From Pseudomonas sp. Ant30-3 (lineage in GTDB: Bacteria > Pseudomonadota > Gammaproteobacteria > Pseudomonadales > Pseudomonadaceae), in the NCBI RefSeq assembly GCF_000690905.1, contig NZ_JMCL01000059.1, positions 1-64,000 on the forward strand: DNA of 64,000 nt. The letters are read 5' to 3'. Below are positions 28,150 through 38,215 of the stretch, in pieces. The translations under genes and the position numbers were made by a program. Within the stretch, counting starts at the first letter, position 1; every line of letters begins with the position of its first letter. The notes beneath the pieces were generated by a model that worked only from the letters and a program-made list of their open reading frames with translations, did no database searches and was not told the DNA's origin.

Positions 28150-29499
28150 TCAAGCAGTCATTGCAGAATGTTCGGCCACCGCGCGCTCGACCCACGTGTG
28201 GGCCTGACCGAGGTAGTGCGCGGGGTCCAGCAGTTGATCGAGCTCAGCGACAGATAACTCGGCGGTGACCTCCGGCTCGTCGCCGAGGACTGCACGCAAA
28301 TGCCGCTGCTCGGCCACCGCGCGTTTACAGCATTGTTCGAGCAGATGATGCGCGGTGTCGCGGCCGACCCGTTGCGCGAGGACGATGCTCACCGCTTCGG
28401 CCAGTACCAGCCCCCGAGTCAGGTCAAGATTGCGGGACATGCGTTCGGCATCCACCTCTAATCCATCGGCGACCAACAGCGCTTGCTGCAACGCACCCGA
28501 CACCAGGCAGCAAATTTCCGGAAGGGTTTCCCACTCGGCATGCCATAGGCCGAGGCTGCGTTCGTGTTCCTGTGGCATCGCGCTGAATAACGTCGAGAGC
28601 AAACCAGGCACCCGCGTCGCCGCGCCAATCAGCACCGCCGCACCTACCGGATTGCGTTTGTGCGGCATGGTCGAGGAGCCGCCCTTGCCCGGCGCCGAGG
28701 GCTCGAACACTTCGCCCGCCTCGGTCTGCATCAACAGACTGATGTCGCGACCCAGTTTGCCGAGGCTGCCGGCGATCAAGCCGAGCACCGCGCCGAATTC
28801 CACCAGACGATCACGCTGGGTGTGCCACGGCTGATCAGGCAACGTCAGTTGCAGTTCCTCGGCCAACGCTTCGGCAATCGGCATGGCCCGGTCGCCCAAG
28901 GCCGCAAGCGTTCCGGAAGCACCACCAAATTGCAGGACCAGCAAGCGCGGCTTGAGTTGTTGCAGACGTTGCCGACTGCGCGTCACCGCGCCCAGCCAGC
29001 CAGCAATCTTCATCCCCAACGTCACCGGCGTCGCGTGCTGCAACCAGGTTCGCCCGGCCAGCGGCGTGGCGACGTAGCGCAACGCTTGTGTCGCGAGAAT
29101 CTCACCGAGCTGCGCCAGATCCTGCTCGATCAACACCAGCGCCTGGCGAATCTGCAGCACCAAACCCGTGTCCATTACGTCCTGACTGGTCGCGCCCAGG
29201 TGCACATAACGCTCGGCGTCGGCATCAGTTGCCGCCAGCCGTTTGCCCAAGGCCTTGACCAACGGAATCGCCGAATTGCCCGCGGTCGCGATCGCATCCC
29301 CGAGCGCGACGAAATCATAATGCTCGGCGCGACACGCGGCTTCGATGGGCACGACGACGCTGTGCGGGATCAATCCGACCCGCGCTTCTGCCCGGGCCAG
29401 CGCCGCTTCGAAATCGAGCATGGCCTGAATCCGGCCGTGATCGCAGAACACTTCACGCATGTCACGGGCAGTGAAGTAGGCATCGAACAGCTGGTTCAT
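28150..29499 (-). CDS. pcaB: 3-carboxy-cis,cis-muconate cycloisomerase PcaB
   Basis: A 449-residue member of the fumarase/argininosuccinate lyase superfamily. It closes beta-carboxymuconate to gamma-carboxymuconolactone. The superfamily signature GKGGSSTMPHKRNPVG is intact, as are the YVHLGATSQDVMDTGLVLQI and RTWLQHATPVTLG regions. The start at 29499 is the Met of MNQLFDAYFTARDM. It lies 46 bases after the pcaT stop in the same direction. Confidence 0.95.
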   Translation of the reverse strand: MNQLFDAYFTARDMREVFCDHGRIQAMLDFEAALARAEARVGLIPHSVVVPIEAACRAEHYDFVALGDAIATAGNSAIPLVKALGKRLAATDADAERYVHLGATSQDVMDTGLVLQIRQALVLIEQDLAQLGEILATQALRYVATPLAGRTWLQHATPVTLGMKIAGWLGAVTRSRQRLQQLKPRLLVLQFGGASGTLAALGDRAMPIAEALAEELQLTLPDQPWHTQRDRLVEFGAVLGLIAGSLGKLGRDISLLMQTEAGEVFEPSAPGKGGSSTMPHKRNPVGAAVLIGAATRVPGLLSTLFSAMPQEHERSLGLWHAEWETLPEICCLVSGALQQALLVADGLEVDAERMSRNLDLTRGLVLAEAVSIVLAQRVGRDTAHHLLEQCCKRAVAEQRHLRAVLGDEPEVTAELSVAELDQLLDPAHYLGQAHTWVERAVAEHSAMTA

Positions 29500-29545
29500 A
29501 AACGGTCCTTGCAAGCGTGGGCCGGTGTGGCCCACGCGGGGTGGG

Positions 29546-30841
29546 TCAAAGGTCGTGGTGCAGGTATTTGGCCTGCTTCGGCAGACGCAGGCTGAACAGG
29601 AACGCTACCGCCATCATCACCGTCACGTACCAATAAAACGAGTTTTCCATACCCGCGGCCTTCAGGCTCAGGGCCACGTATTCCGCAGAACCGCCGAAGA
29701 TCGCGTTCGCCACCGCGTACGCCAGACCAACACCCAGCGCGCGCACTTCCGGCGGGAACATCTCGGCTTTGACCAGGCCGCTGATCGAGGTATAGAAACT
29801 CACGATCGCCAGCGCCAGGGTAATCAGCACAAACGCGAGAAACGGACTGCCGACGCTTTTCAGGCTCAGCAGGATCGGCACGGTGCACAAGGTGCCGAGG
29901 CCGCCGAACCAGAGCATCGAGTTTCGGCGCCCGATCTTGTCCGCGAGCATGCCGAACAGCGGCTGCATGCACATATAAAGAAACAGCGCGCCGGTCATGA
30001 TGTAACTCGCCGTTTTCGCGTGCATGCCTGCCGTATTCACCAGGTATTTCTGCATGTACGTGGTGAAGGTGTAGAAAATCAGCGAGCCACCGGCGGTGTA
30101 ACCGAGCACGGTGATGAACGCCGCTTTGTGGTCGCGAAACAGGGCGACGATGCTGCCGGCGTCCTTGTTCTCACGCATCTCTTTGCTGGTAGTTTCTTTC
30201 AGCGAGCGACGCAGGAACAGCGAAATCAATGCGGCCACGGCACCCACGACAAACGGGATCCGCCAGCCGTAGGCACGCAGTTCATCTTCGCTGAGAAATT
30301 GCTGCAGCACGACCACCAGCGACACCGCCAGCAGTTGCCCGCCAATCAATGTCACGTACTGGAACGAAGCAAAAAAACCGCGCTGACCTTTGAGGGCGAC
30401 TTCACTCATGTAGGTCGCGGTGGTGCCGTACTCGCCGCCGACCGACAGGCCCTGCAGCAAGCGTGCGAACAACAGCATGATCGGCGCCCAGACGCCGATA
30501 TCCTTATAGGTTGGCAGACAGGCGATCAGCAGTGAGCCGAAGCACATCATCAGAATCGAAATCAGCATCGAATTCTTGCGCCCGTGCTTGTCCGCCACAC
30601 GGCCGAATATCCAGCCGCCGATAGGACGCATCAGGAAACCGGCGGCGAATACGCCTGCGGTATTCACCAACTGCACAGTCGGGTTATCAGAGGGGAAAAA
30701 CGCCGGGGCGAAATAGATCGCGCAAAAGGCGTAAACGTAGAAGTCGAACCATTCGACGAGGTTACCTGACGAGGCACCGACAATCGCGAAGATGCGCTTC
30801 TTGCGCTCTTCGCCGGTGTAATGAGAGGTTGTGGTTGTCAT
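29546..30841 (-). CDS. pcaT: MFS transporter PcaT (metabolite:H+ symporter family)
   Basis: A 431-residue, 12-helix permease of the MHS branch (KgtP/ProP-like). Typical strings are [38 protein letters not shown] and [20 protein letters not shown]. In P. putida PcaT takes up beta-ketoadipate, and its position right before pcaBDC fits this. ATG 30841. A 253-base gap with REP repeats separates it from pcaG. Confidence 0.9.
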   Translation of the reverse strand: MTTTTSHYTGEERKKRIFAIVGASSGNLVEWFDFYVYAFCAIYFAPAFFPSDNPTVQLVNTAGVFAAGFLMRPIGGWIFGRVADKHGRKNSMLISILMMCFGSLLIACLPTYKDIGVWAPIMLLFARLLQGLSVGGEYGTTATYMSEVALKGQRGFFASFQYVTLIGGQLLAVSLVVVLQQFLSEDELRAYGWRIPFVVGAVAALISLFLRRSLKETTSKEMRENKDAGSIVALFRDHKAAFITVLGYTAGGSLIFYTFTTYMQKYLVNTAGMHAKTASYIMTGALFLYMCMQPLFGMLADKIGRRNSMLWFGGLGTLCTVPILLSLKSVGSPFLAFVLITLALAIVSFYTSISGLVKAEMFPPEVRALGVGLAYAVANAIFGGSAEYVALSLKAAGMENSFYWYVTVMMAVAFLFSLRLPKQAKYLHHDL

Positions 30842-30924
30842 GGGTTTTCACTCTTTGGGGACCGGTGAGTGTCTAGACACACTTTGCAACACTCCCGTTC
30901 CACAGAAGCGTATGAACCTGAGAG

Positions 30925-31080
30925 CACTCCTGTGGTGAGGGGATTTATCCCCGTCCGAGTGCGAAGCAGTCGCAAAACCGTTTAACCGCGATACCCCTGA
31001 ACGCATCGGATCTATGTTTTGGGGCTGCTTGGCAGCCGAAACGGGGGCAAGCCCCCTCGCCACAAAAGCTTGTCGCCACA
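30925..31080. repeat. REP-like palindromes between pcaG and pcaT
   Basis: Two repeat units of a second REP type face each other: cctgtggtgaggggatttat near 30928 and cgggggcaagccccctcgcc near 31040. Between them is the small hairpin ggctgcttggcagcc. No gene is present. The repeats may protect the 3' end of the pcaHG message. Confidence 0.65.
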
Positions 31081-31094
31081 GATACGGTGCTCAC

Positions 31095-31661
31095 TCAATA
31101 ATCAAAAAACACCGTCTCGGCGTCAGCGCCCTGCAGAATCACATTCCACTGGTAAACACCGGACGCATCCTGCTTCGCCAGCAACGTCTGGCGACGTTCG
31201 GCCGGTACACACTCCAGCAGCGGGTCGTCGACATTCGCCGTTTCGCCATCGAAGTAGATCCGCGTCAGCAAGTGCTTGACCAGCCCGCGCGCAAACACCA
31301 ACACCACCAGATGCGGCGCCTGGGTCGTGCCCTTCAGGCCTTGCACGGTGCCCGGTTTGATCGTGGTGAATCGGAAGCGCCCTTCGGCGTCCACCGGCAC
31401 CCGGCCGAAACCTTCAAAGTTCGGGTCCAGCGGTTTGTCCTGGTCGTCTTCGGGATGGTCGTATTTGCCGGCAGCGTTGGCCTGCCAGATTTCGAGCATC
31501 GCATCGTTGACGACATCGCCGTTGCCGTCGACGACTTGCCCGGTGATCGCCACGCGCTCGCCCAGGGTTTGTTCGACGGTCAGGTCTTCGCGGTTCAGCC
31601 AAGTCAGGCCGATGTGGTAATACGGCCCGACGGTGTGGGACGTGGTCGCGTTCAGCGTCAT
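31095..31661 (-). CDS. pcaG: Protocatechuate 3,4-dioxygenase alpha subunit PcaG
   Basis: A 188-residue alpha chain of the ring-cleaving enzyme that turns protocatechuate into beta-carboxymuconate. It shares the intradiol dioxygenase fold (LEIWQANAAGKYDHPEDD, VDAEGRFRFTTIKPG) but lacks most iron ligands, which lie in the beta chain. The early TVGPYYHIGLTW segment is typical of alpha chains. Its ATG (31661) follows the pcaH stop by one base, so translation is coupled and equal amounts are made. Confidence 0.95.
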   Translation of the reverse strand: MTLNATTSHTVGPYYHIGLTWLNREDLTVEQTLGERVAITGQVVDGNGDVVNDAMLEIWQANAAGKYDHPEDDQDKPLDPNFEGFGRVPVDAEGRFRFTTIKPGTVQGLKGTTQAPHLVVLVFARGLVKHLLTRIYFDGETANVDDPLLECVPAERRQTLLAKQDASGVYQWNVILQGADAETVFFDY

Positions 31662-31662
31662 C

Positions 31663-32367
31663 TTATTTCTCCATCGGCGTGGCATCGCGGCCGCGCAAGA
31701 CGATGTCCCAGCGATAACCGAGGGCGTAGGAAGGGACGGTTTTTTCCAGGTCGAAACTGGCGATCAGACGTTCTTTGGCGCGGGTGTCCGGCACGCAGTT
31801 ATAGATGGGGTCGAAAGCCAGTAACGGATCGCCGGGGAAATACATCTGCGTGACCAGGCGCGTCAAAATGCTCGGCCCGAACAACGAGAAGTGGATGTGC
31901 GCCGGGCGCCAGGCGTTGTGGTGGTTGCCCCACGGATAGGCGCCGGGCTTGATGGTCTGGAATTGATACCAGCCATCGGCGTCGGTCACGGTACGGCCGG
32001 TGCCGGTGAAATTCGGATCGAGTGGCGCATCATGCAGGTCGCGGTCATGGTTGTAGCGGCCGGCCGCATTGGCTTGCCAGATCTCCACCAGAATTCCCGG
32101 CACCGGCAGGCCGTCTTCATCCAGCACGCGGCCGTGGACGATGATTCGCTCGCCTTGCGGCTGGCCTTGATGCTGGGCGGTCAGGTCGTTGTCCTTCTCG
32201 TCGACACGGTCAGCGCCGATGGTCGGGCCAGTAATTTCCGACAACGAATGTGGCAAAAACACCAACGGCTTGGACGGCGAACGCCGATTGGTGGATTGAT
32301 AGGCCGGGTGCAGGTATTCCGGCTGGGTGCCCTCTTGCGGGCGACGATAACCAGGCTTGTCAGTCAT
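31663..32367 (-). CDS. pcaH: Protocatechuate 3,4-dioxygenase beta subunit PcaH
   Basis: A 234-residue catalytic beta chain holding non-haem Fe(III). The four iron ligands of the family are visible: Tyr105 (AAGRYNHD), Tyr144 (PGAYPWGNHH) and the His157/His159 pair (RPAHIHFSL). The start MTDKPGYRRPQEG at 32367 is the usual one for Pseudomonas PcaH. It comes 37 bases after the pcaF stop, so it may share the pcaIJF transcript. Confidence 0.96.
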   Translation of the reverse strand: MTDKPGYRRPQEGTQPEYLHPAYQSTNRRSPSKPLVFLPHSLSEITGPTIGADRVDEKDNDLTAQHQGQPQGERIIVHGRVLDEDGLPVPGILVEIWQANAAGRYNHDRDLHDAPLDPNFTGTGRTVTDADGWYQFQTIKPGAYPWGNHHNAWRPAHIHFSLFGPSILTRLVTQMYFPGDPLLAFDPIYNCVPDTRAKERLIASFDLEKTVPSYALGYRWDIVLRGRDATPMEK

Positions 32368-32403
32368 TTCGCTTTCCTCTGTTCTTATTGTCACTGCTGC
32401 GCG

Positions 32404-33606
32404 TCAGACGCGTTCGATCGCCAGGGCCAGACCCTGACCGACGCCGACGCACATAGTCGCCAGACCTTTCTTGCCACCGGTTTTTTCCAGCTGATGCAGA
32501 GCCGTCAGCACCAGACGCGCGCCGCTCATGCCCAGCGGATGGCCCAAGGCAATGGCGCCACCGTTCGGATTAACCTGAGCCGCGTCGTCAGCCAGGCCCA
32601 GTTCTCGCAGCACCGCCAAACCCTGGCTGGCAAACGCTTCGTTGAGTTCGATCACATCGAAATCGCTGACCGCCAGACCGAGGCGCTCGGTCAGTTTGCG
32701 CACTGCCGGCACCGGGCCGATGCCCATGACCCGCGGCGCTACACCGGCGCTGGCCATGCCCAACACTTTCGCACGGGCGGTCAGACCATGCTTTTTCACC
32801 GCTTCGGCGGAGGCGAGAATCATCGCGGCGGCACCGTCGTTGACGCCCGATGCATTGCCAGCGGTGACGGTTTTGTCCGGGCCGTTGACCGGTTTCAGCT
32901 TGGCCAGGGTTTCCAGCGATGTATCGGCGCGAGGATGCTCATCCTGGCTGACCACGGTTTCACCCTTCTTGTGGGCAATCCGCACTTCAACGATTTCTTC
33001 AGCGAAAAATCCTGCAGCCTGCGCAGCGGCAGTACGTTGCTGACTGCGCAGAGCGAAAGCGTCCTGATCTTCCCGGGATATTTGGTAATCGTCCGCAACG
33101 TTGTCGGCAGTCTGCGGCATTGCGTCGACGCCGTACTGCGCTTTCATCAGCGGGTTGATGAAACGCCAGCCGATGGTGGTGTCTTCCAGCTTCATGTTGC
33201 GCGAGAACGCCGCATCCGCCTTGCCCATCACGAACGGCGCGCGGGACATCGACTCGACGCCACCGGCAATCGTCAGCTCCATTTCGCCGCTGGCAATGGC
33301 GCGGAACGCAGTGCCGATGGCATCCATGCCCGAAGCGCACAGGCGATTGAGGGTCACGCCGGGAATGGTCTCCGGCAGGCCCGCCAGCAACAACGCCATG
33401 CGCGCAACGTTGCGGTTGTCTTCGCCGGCCTGGTTGGCGCAGCCGAGGAATACCTCGTCCACCGCGCTCCAGTCGACCGAGGGATTACGTTCCATCAATG
33501 CCTTGATCGGCACCGCAGCAAGATCGTCGGCGCGGACTGCCGACAGGCCGCCACCGAAGCGGCCGATCGGTGTGCGAATCGCGTCGCAGATATACACATC
33601 ACGCAT
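32404..33606 (-). CDS. pcaF: Beta-ketoadipyl-CoA thiolase PcaF
   Basis: A 400-residue thiolase that splits beta-ketoadipyl-CoA into succinyl-CoA and acetyl-CoA. The nucleophile Cys lies in [12 protein letters not shown], the His in [16 protein letters not shown] and the second Cys in [11 protein letters not shown]. Its ATG (33606) shares a base with the pcaJ stop (TGATG); the GTG one codon earlier is less likely. The [19 protein letters not shown] start is standard. Confidence 0.96.
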   Translation of the reverse strand: MRDVYICDAIRTPIGRFGGGLSAVRADDLAAVPIKALMERNPSVDWSAVDEVFLGCANQAGEDNRNVARMALLLAGLPETIPGVTLNRLCASGMDAIGTAFRAIASGEMELTIAGGVESMSRAPFVMGKADAAFSRNMKLEDTTIGWRFINPLMKAQYGVDAMPQTADNVADDYQISREDQDAFALRSQQRTAAAQAAGFFAEEIVEVRIAHKKGETVVSQDEHPRADTSLETLAKLKPVNGPDKTVTAGNASGVNDGAAAMILASAEAVKKHGLTARAKVLGMASAGVAPRVMGIGPVPAVRKLTERLGLAVSDFDVIELNEAFASQGLAVLRELGLADDAAQVNPNGGAIALGHPLGMSGARLVLTALHQLEKTGGKKGLATMCVGVGQGLALAIERV

Positions 33607-34385
33607 CACGCTTCTCCGGGTGCTTGGCCATGGGCCGCGGCGGTGCGGGCTTCCAGATCCCTTAGCGCCTTCAGTTCAACCTCGGTCGGCTCTGCCGTGT
33701 GCTCAACATGATCGGCAAAGCGGATCGCCCAACCGGTGGCTGCCACTACTTGCTCACGGGTCACGCCCGGGTGCAGAGCAGTGACCACAAATTCATGAGT
33801 ATCAACCTCCGGTTCCATGATGCACAGGTCGGTAATGATGCCAACCGGGCCAGCCCCCGGCAGCCCCAGACGCTGACGTGAATCGCCGCCCTCGCCGTGC
33901 CCAACCGAAGTAATGAAGTCGAGTTTGTCGACAAAGGAGCGCGCCGATTGCTTGAGGATGATCAGCACGCTTTTCGCCGAACCGGCAATTTCCGGCGCGC
34001 CACCGGCACCTGGCAGACGTACCTTCGGCTGGTGATAATCGCCGACGACGGTGGTGTTGATATTACCGAAGCGGTCAACTTGCGCAGCACCGAGGAACCC
34101 GACGTCAATGCGGCCGCCCTGCAGCCAATAGCGAAAAATCTCACCGGTTGGAACGACAGTGTCGGCAGTCTCGGCCAGTTCACCGTCACCAATCGAAAGC
34201 GGCAGTACGCTCGGCTTGGCACCGATCGGACCCGATTCGTAGATCAGGACTACATCCGGCGACGACGTCAGCCGGGCCAGGTTGGCCGCTTTTGACGGCA
34301 GGCCGATGCCGACAAAGCACACGGAACCGTTTTTCAGACGGCGAGCGGCGGCGACGGTCATCATTTCATTGGTGGTGTACGTCAT
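33606..34385 (-). CDS. pcaJ: 3-oxoadipate CoA-transferase beta subunit PcaJ
   Basis: A 259-residue subunit of the succinyl-CoA:3-ketoadipate CoA-transferase. The catalytic Glu is in LIYESGPIG, and [12 protein letters not shown] and [19 protein letters not shown] are family marks. The start overlaps the pcaI stop (TAATG) and the end overlaps pcaF, showing a tightly coupled pcaIJF unit. Confidence 0.95.
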   Translation of the reverse strand: MTYTTNEMMTVAAARRLKNGSVCFVGIGLPSKAANLARLTSSPDVVLIYESGPIGAKPSVLPLSIGDGELAETADTVVPTGEIFRYWLQGGRIDVGFLGAAQVDRFGNINTTVVGDYHQPKVRLPGAGGAPEIAGSAKSVLIILKQSARSFVDKLDFITSVGHGEGGDSRQRLGLPGAGPVGIITDLCIMEPEVDTHEFVVTALHPGVTREQVVAATGWAIRFADHVEHTAEPTEVELKALRDLEARTAAAHGQAPGEA

Positions 34386-35242
34386 TACTTCGCCTCCGAA
34401 GCGTTAGCCAGCTTGGCCCGGAACTCGCTGAAGTCAGCGCAGCCATGGATGTACTCGTTGATCCACGCGGTGAACGTTTCACGGTCGCGGGCAATCGGGT
34501 CCCAGGCTTGATAGAAACGGTTGTCACGTTCGGTGTAACCGTGCGCGTAGGAAGGATGTGCACCGCCCGGAACGTGGCAGACCGCGCTCAAGGCCCAGGT
34601 CGGCAATACGCAGGCGTTCATCGGCGCGTTGAGGTCGTCGACGATTTCTTCGACGGTGACGATGCAACGCTTGGCCGCCAGCGCTGCCTCTTTCTGCACG
34701 CCGAGAATGCCCCACAGCAGCACGTTGCCTTTGCGGTCGGCCTTTTGTGCGTGAATCACGGTGATGTCCGGACGTACCGAAGGCACGGCGGCCAATACTT
34801 CGCCGGTGAACGGACACGTGACCGTCTTGATCAGTGGGTTGACCTTCGGCAGGTCCGAGCCGGCGTAGGCACGCAGCACCGCGAACGGGAGGCCGGAAGC
34901 GCCAGCCACATAGGCGTTGGCCAGGTCGGCGTGGCTGTGTTCTTCGATTTCCAGCGCATGCGGCCACTGCTTCTCGACGGCGTCACGCAGGCGGTGCAGG
35001 GAACCGACGCCTGGATTGCCGCCCCAGGAAAAAATCAATTTGCGCGCACAACCGGCGCCGATCAACTGGTCGTAGATCAGGTCAGGCGTCATGCGCACCA
35101 GCGTCAGATCTTTCTTGCCCTGACGAATGATTTCATGCCCGGCGGCCGTAGGAATCAAATGGGTGAAGCCTTCGAGCGCGACGGTATCGCCATCGTTGAC
35201 GAATTGCTTCACCGCGTCGTGCAGCGAAATGATTTCAGCCAT
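34385..35242 (-). CDS. pcaI: 3-oxoadipate CoA-transferase alpha subunit PcaI
   Basis: A 285-residue alpha subunit of the CoA-transferase. It begins MAEIISLHDAVKQFVNDGDT and contains FSWGGNPGVGSLHRLRDAVE and AQKADRKGNVLLWGILGVQK. With PcaJ it moves CoA from succinyl-CoA to beta-ketoadipate. First gene of the pcaIJF unit, with a pair of PcaR-like boxes about 100-130 bases before its start. Confidence 0.95.
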   Translation of the reverse strand: MAEIISLHDAVKQFVNDGDTVALEGFTHLIPTAAGHEIIRQGKKDLTLVRMTPDLIYDQLIGAGCARKLIFSWGGNPGVGSLHRLRDAVEKQWPHALEIEEHSHADLANAYVAGASGLPFAVLRAYAGSDLPKVNPLIKTVTCPFTGEVLAAVPSVRPDITVIHAQKADRKGNVLLWGILGVQKEAALAAKRCIVTVEEIVDDLNAPMNACVLPTWALSAVCHVPGGAHPSYAHGYTERDNRFYQAWDPIARDRETFTAWINEYIHGCADFSEFRAKLANASEAK

Positions 35243-35342
35243 GGGGCAGGCTCCCGTTTTTTATTAACCGACTGTGGATAAAAAGGCGCGAGGTTGAGCA
35301 CCGGAATGACTGAAGGTTAAGCTGATGAAAATCACCAAACAA

Positions 35343-35375
35343 TCCGATAATCGACTAAGTGTTCGTTTATCGAAC
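35343..35375 (-). promoter_or_regulatory. PcaR boxes upstream of pcaI
   Basis: Two 15-base sites, one close to CCGATAATCGACTAA (from about 35345) and GTTCGTTTATCGAAC (35361-35375), match the PcaR consensus built on GTTCGATAATCGCAC. They lie 101-133 bases before pcaI. PcaR activates pcaIJ with beta-ketoadipate in P. putida. Confidence 0.8.
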
Positions 35376-35402
35376 ATATTGTTGCTTGGCTAATGATTAG
35401 AA

Positions 35403-35510
35403 AAAGCTTCGCGGGCAAGCCTCGCTCCTACAGACGAGTCGACCCGATCGCTCCCACGCGCGTGGGAACGATCACATCCGTAGGAGCTGCCGAAGGCTGC
35501 GATCTTTTCC
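35403..35510. repeat. Mixed short repeat elements
   Basis: One REP half (cttcgcgggcaagcctcgct near 35407), a cccacgcgcgtgggaacgat palindrome near 35453 and a gtaggagctgccgaaggctg element near 35481 lie side by side between the pcaI promoter and the 3' end of pcaK. Confidence 0.6.
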
Positions 35511-35531
35511 GCAATTTGTTTCAGAGCTGGA

Positions 35532-36878
35532 TCAGGTCGCATCCGCATGACTGACCATGCCCTTTATCACCACGGCCGTGGTCGCCAACGCCGCCGGTAT
35601 CACCAACGCGGTCAGCACCTGTTCGAAATTCCAGCCCAATCCCAGCAACGTCGCGCCCATCCATGCCCCAAGGATCGCGCCGAACCTGCCAATCCCGAGC
35701 ATCCACGAAACACCCGTCGCCCTGCCCTGCGTCGGATAAAACCGCGCCGCCAGAGATGGCATTGCCGATTGCGCGCCGTTGACGCACATCCCTGCCACCA
35801 GCACCAGAGTGGCCAACAACGTGATGTTGCCCAGGCTCTGCCCCACGGCGTAGGCAAACACCCCTGCCAGCAGGTAGAAAATGCCGATGACCTTGTGCGG
35901 GTTGAACCGGTCCATCGCCCAGCCGACACCGACTGCGCTCAGGACACCGCCGAACTGGAACAACGCGCCAATAAAGGCTGACTGCTCCATGCTCGCGCCG
36001 CTGTCACGCATCAGCGTCGGCAGCCAACTGGTCAGCAGGTAAACAATCACCAGGCCCATGAAATAGGTCAGCCACAACAGCAAGGTGCCGGCGCTGTAAG
36101 TGCCGGAGAAAATCACGGCGAAGACGTTGCGCGCCTTCACGGATGTCTGTTCCGGCACGCTGAAGCTGGACGCTTGGGCGACGACAACTGGATCAATCGG
36201 CGACAGAGTTTTGCGCACTTTCTCAGTGCCACGGTTGCGGACTACAAGGTAGCGCGCCGATTCCGGCAACCAGAACAGCAGTACGACCGCGAGGATCAAC
36301 GGCAAAATCCCACCAATCAGCATCAGGCTATGCCAGCCGTACGCAGGGATCAGCTTTGCCGAAATGAATCCGCCGGCGGCCATGCCCAGGTTGAAGCCGC
36401 AGAACATGCTGGTCACCAGCAGCGATTTTTTCCGCTCAGGGGTGTATTCCGAGAGCAATGTGGTGGCGTTGGGCATGCCGGCGCCAAGGCCCAGGCCTGT
36501 GAGAAAACGCAAGAGCAGCAGTTGATCGACGTTGGTCGCATACGCGGATGCGAGGCTGAACGCGCCGAACAACAGGACCGCGCCAACCAGTACGATTTTT
36601 CGTCCGAAGCGGTCAGCCAAAGGGCCGGAGCCCAGTGCACCAAAGACCATGCCGATTAGCGCGGCACTCATTACCGGGCCCAGGCTGGCGCGGTCAATGC
36701 CCCAGTCCTGGGACAACGCCGGGGCGATGAAGCCCATCGCTGCGGTGTCGAGGCCGTCAAGGAAGACAATCAGAAAACACAAAATCACCACCCGCCATTG
36801 GTAGCGCGAAATGGGTTGAGCATTGATGAAGGACTGCACGTCGAGGCAGTTTCCTACAGCAGACTGAGGCTGGTTCAT
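35532..36878 (-). CDS. pcaK: 4-hydroxybenzoate/protocatechuate transporter PcaK
   Basis: A 448-residue MFS permease of the aromatic acid:H+ symporter family, the same length as P. putida PcaK and very like it (LDVQSFINAQPISRYQWRVV, FLDGLDTAAMGFIAPALSQD). The DGLDTA motif in helix 1 and GPLADRFGRK in loop 2-3 are family marks. PcaK takes up 4-hydroxybenzoate and protocatechuate and acts in chemotaxis to them. The start at 36878 removes a 25-codon extension that would run into the PcaR sites. Confidence 0.94.
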   Translation of the reverse strand: MNQPQSAVGNCLDVQSFINAQPISRYQWRVVILCFLIVFLDGLDTAAMGFIAPALSQDWGIDRASLGPVMSAALIGMVFGALGSGPLADRFGRKIVLVGAVLLFGAFSLASAYATNVDQLLLLRFLTGLGLGAGMPNATTLLSEYTPERKKSLLVTSMFCGFNLGMAAGGFISAKLIPAYGWHSLMLIGGILPLILAVVLLFWLPESARYLVVRNRGTEKVRKTLSPIDPVVVAQASSFSVPEQTSVKARNVFAVIFSGTYSAGTLLLWLTYFMGLVIVYLLTSWLPTLMRDSGASMEQSAFIGALFQFGGVLSAVGVGWAMDRFNPHKVIGIFYLLAGVFAYAVGQSLGNITLLATLVLVAGMCVNGAQSAMPSLAARFYPTQGRATGVSWMLGIGRFGAILGAWMGATLLGLGWNFEQVLTALVIPAALATTAVVIKGMVSHADAT

Positions 36879-36968
36879 TATTCTTATTCCACACGAGAAC
36901 GCAGTCGGGACGGTGTCAGCCAAGGCTGACGCTGCCGCGACATTAGTGATCATGGGGAAAGACCGTCA

Positions 36969-37002
36969 ATTCGATAAACGCAAGTCTGTGCGGTTATCGA
37001 AC
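36969..37002 (-). promoter_or_regulatory. PcaR boxes upstream of pcaK
   Basis: ATTCGATAAACGCAA (36969-36983) and GTGCGGTTATCGAAC (36988-37002, inverse of GTTCGATAACCGCAC) match the PcaR consensus and lie about 90-125 bases before pcaK, just after the pcaR stop. Confidence 0.8.
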
Positions 37003-37005
37003 AGC

Positions 37006-37848
37006 TTAAGCGAACAGCTGCGAACTAAGGTTGCGACTCGCGTCCAGCAGCCCAGGCAGGAAACGCTGTTCGAGTTCATTGCGACTGACCCGACCGGCAT
37101 GGGTACTGACATTCAGCGCCGCGACCACTTGCCCGGAAGCGTCGTACACCGGAACGGCAATTGAACGCAGGCCTTGCTCCAGTTCCTGATCAACAATGCA
37201 CCAACCCTGCCGACGCACTTCCTGCAGGCATTCGAGCAAGGCTTGCGGCGTGTGCAAGGTCCTGCTGGTCTTGGCTTGCATATCGGCATGATCGAGGTAT
37301 TCGCGCAAAGACGTGTCGTCCAGCGCGGCGAGAAGAATCCTGCCCATCGAGGTGCAATAAGCCGGCAGGCGGCCGCCCACGGACAGGTCGACCGAAATCA
37401 GGCGCTGAGTAGTCGCCGAGCGCGCGATGTATAAAATGTCATCGCCTTCGAGGGTGGCCATGTTGCAGGCCTCATGCAGTTGCTCACTCATGCGGTCGAG
37501 GTACGGTTGTGCGGAAACTGCCAGCGGCGTCGAGGACAGATAGGCATGGCCAAGCGTCAGTACTTTGGGTAATAGCGAATAAGTACGACCGTCGGTGGTC
37601 GCGTAGCCAAGCTTGATCAGCGTATGTAGGCAACGGCGCACAGCAGCGCGGGGAATTTCCGTGCGGTGACTGATCTGCGCAATGGTCAGGTGCCGCTTGC
37701 GCTCTTGAAAGGCTTGCACCACGGCAAGACCGCGGGCCAGGGACGTCATGAAGTCCGGATCACCGGTCAGGGCCTGAATACGCTTGGCGGGCGACGCGAC
37801 AATGGGTGGTGCCACTGAAGCGAAGGAATTGCGCATCTGATCGTTCAT
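37006..37848 (-). CDS. pcaR: IclR-family regulator PcaR
   Basis: A 280-residue IclR protein. The winged helix-turn-helix (HLTIAQISHRTEIPRAAVRR, CLHTLIKLGYATTDGRTYSL) is at residues about 50-95, and the effector domain (LEGDDILYIARSATTQRLIS, GRLPAYCTSMGRILLAALDD) follows. PcaR responds to beta-ketoadipate and controls the pca genes. It is first in the pca block, upstream of pcaK on the same strand. PcaR boxes before its own start suggest self-control. Confidence 0.95.
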   Translation of the reverse strand: MNDQMRNSFASVAPPIVASPAKRIQALTGDPDFMTSLARGLAVVQAFQERKRHLTIAQISHRTEIPRAAVRRCLHTLIKLGYATTDGRTYSLLPKVLTLGHAYLSSTPLAVSAQPYLDRMSEQLHEACNMATLEGDDILYIARSATTQRLISVDLSVGGRLPAYCTSMGRILLAALDDTSLREYLDHADMQAKTSRTLHTPQALLECLQEVRRQGWCIVDQELEQGLRSIAVPVYDASGQVVAALNVSTHAGRVSRNELEQRFLPGLLDASRNLSSQLFA

Positions 37849-37886
37849 GTCAGAACCCTTATCAAAAAATCAACAGCAGGTACGTC

Positions 37887-37920
37887 GGGCGATTATCGAA
37901 CGCCCGCCCGATTATCGCAA
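37887..37920 (-). promoter_or_regulatory. PcaR boxes upstream of pcaR
   Basis: GGGCGATTATCGAAC (37887-37901) and GCCCGATTATCGCAA (37906-37920) are two PcaR-like boxes 39-72 bases before the pcaR start, placed to block or modulate its promoter. Confidence 0.8.
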
Positions 37921-38215
37921 ATCGCCGTTGCCTTGAGCGTCGAGGTACATCGCCGTTTGCGCAGAAGCCGAGCAAGTTTCAGCCTACGCTTGAAACGCAG
38001 ATAAAAGCCCCCATTTAACAGCCAAGTTTGTCCGACTTAATGACGCCAGAAAGTCATCGCTTGATGAAACTTACAAGTAAGAAGCAAATCACACATCAAG
38101 ATCCATTTTTAACCGATTGGAGATAGTGTTCTCGTAATCGGCCGCTATAATGCAATTCAGGTCATCCGGTTAATTTGTCGGTTGTGCCGCCCGGTAGCGC
38201 GATGGTCCATCGCCG

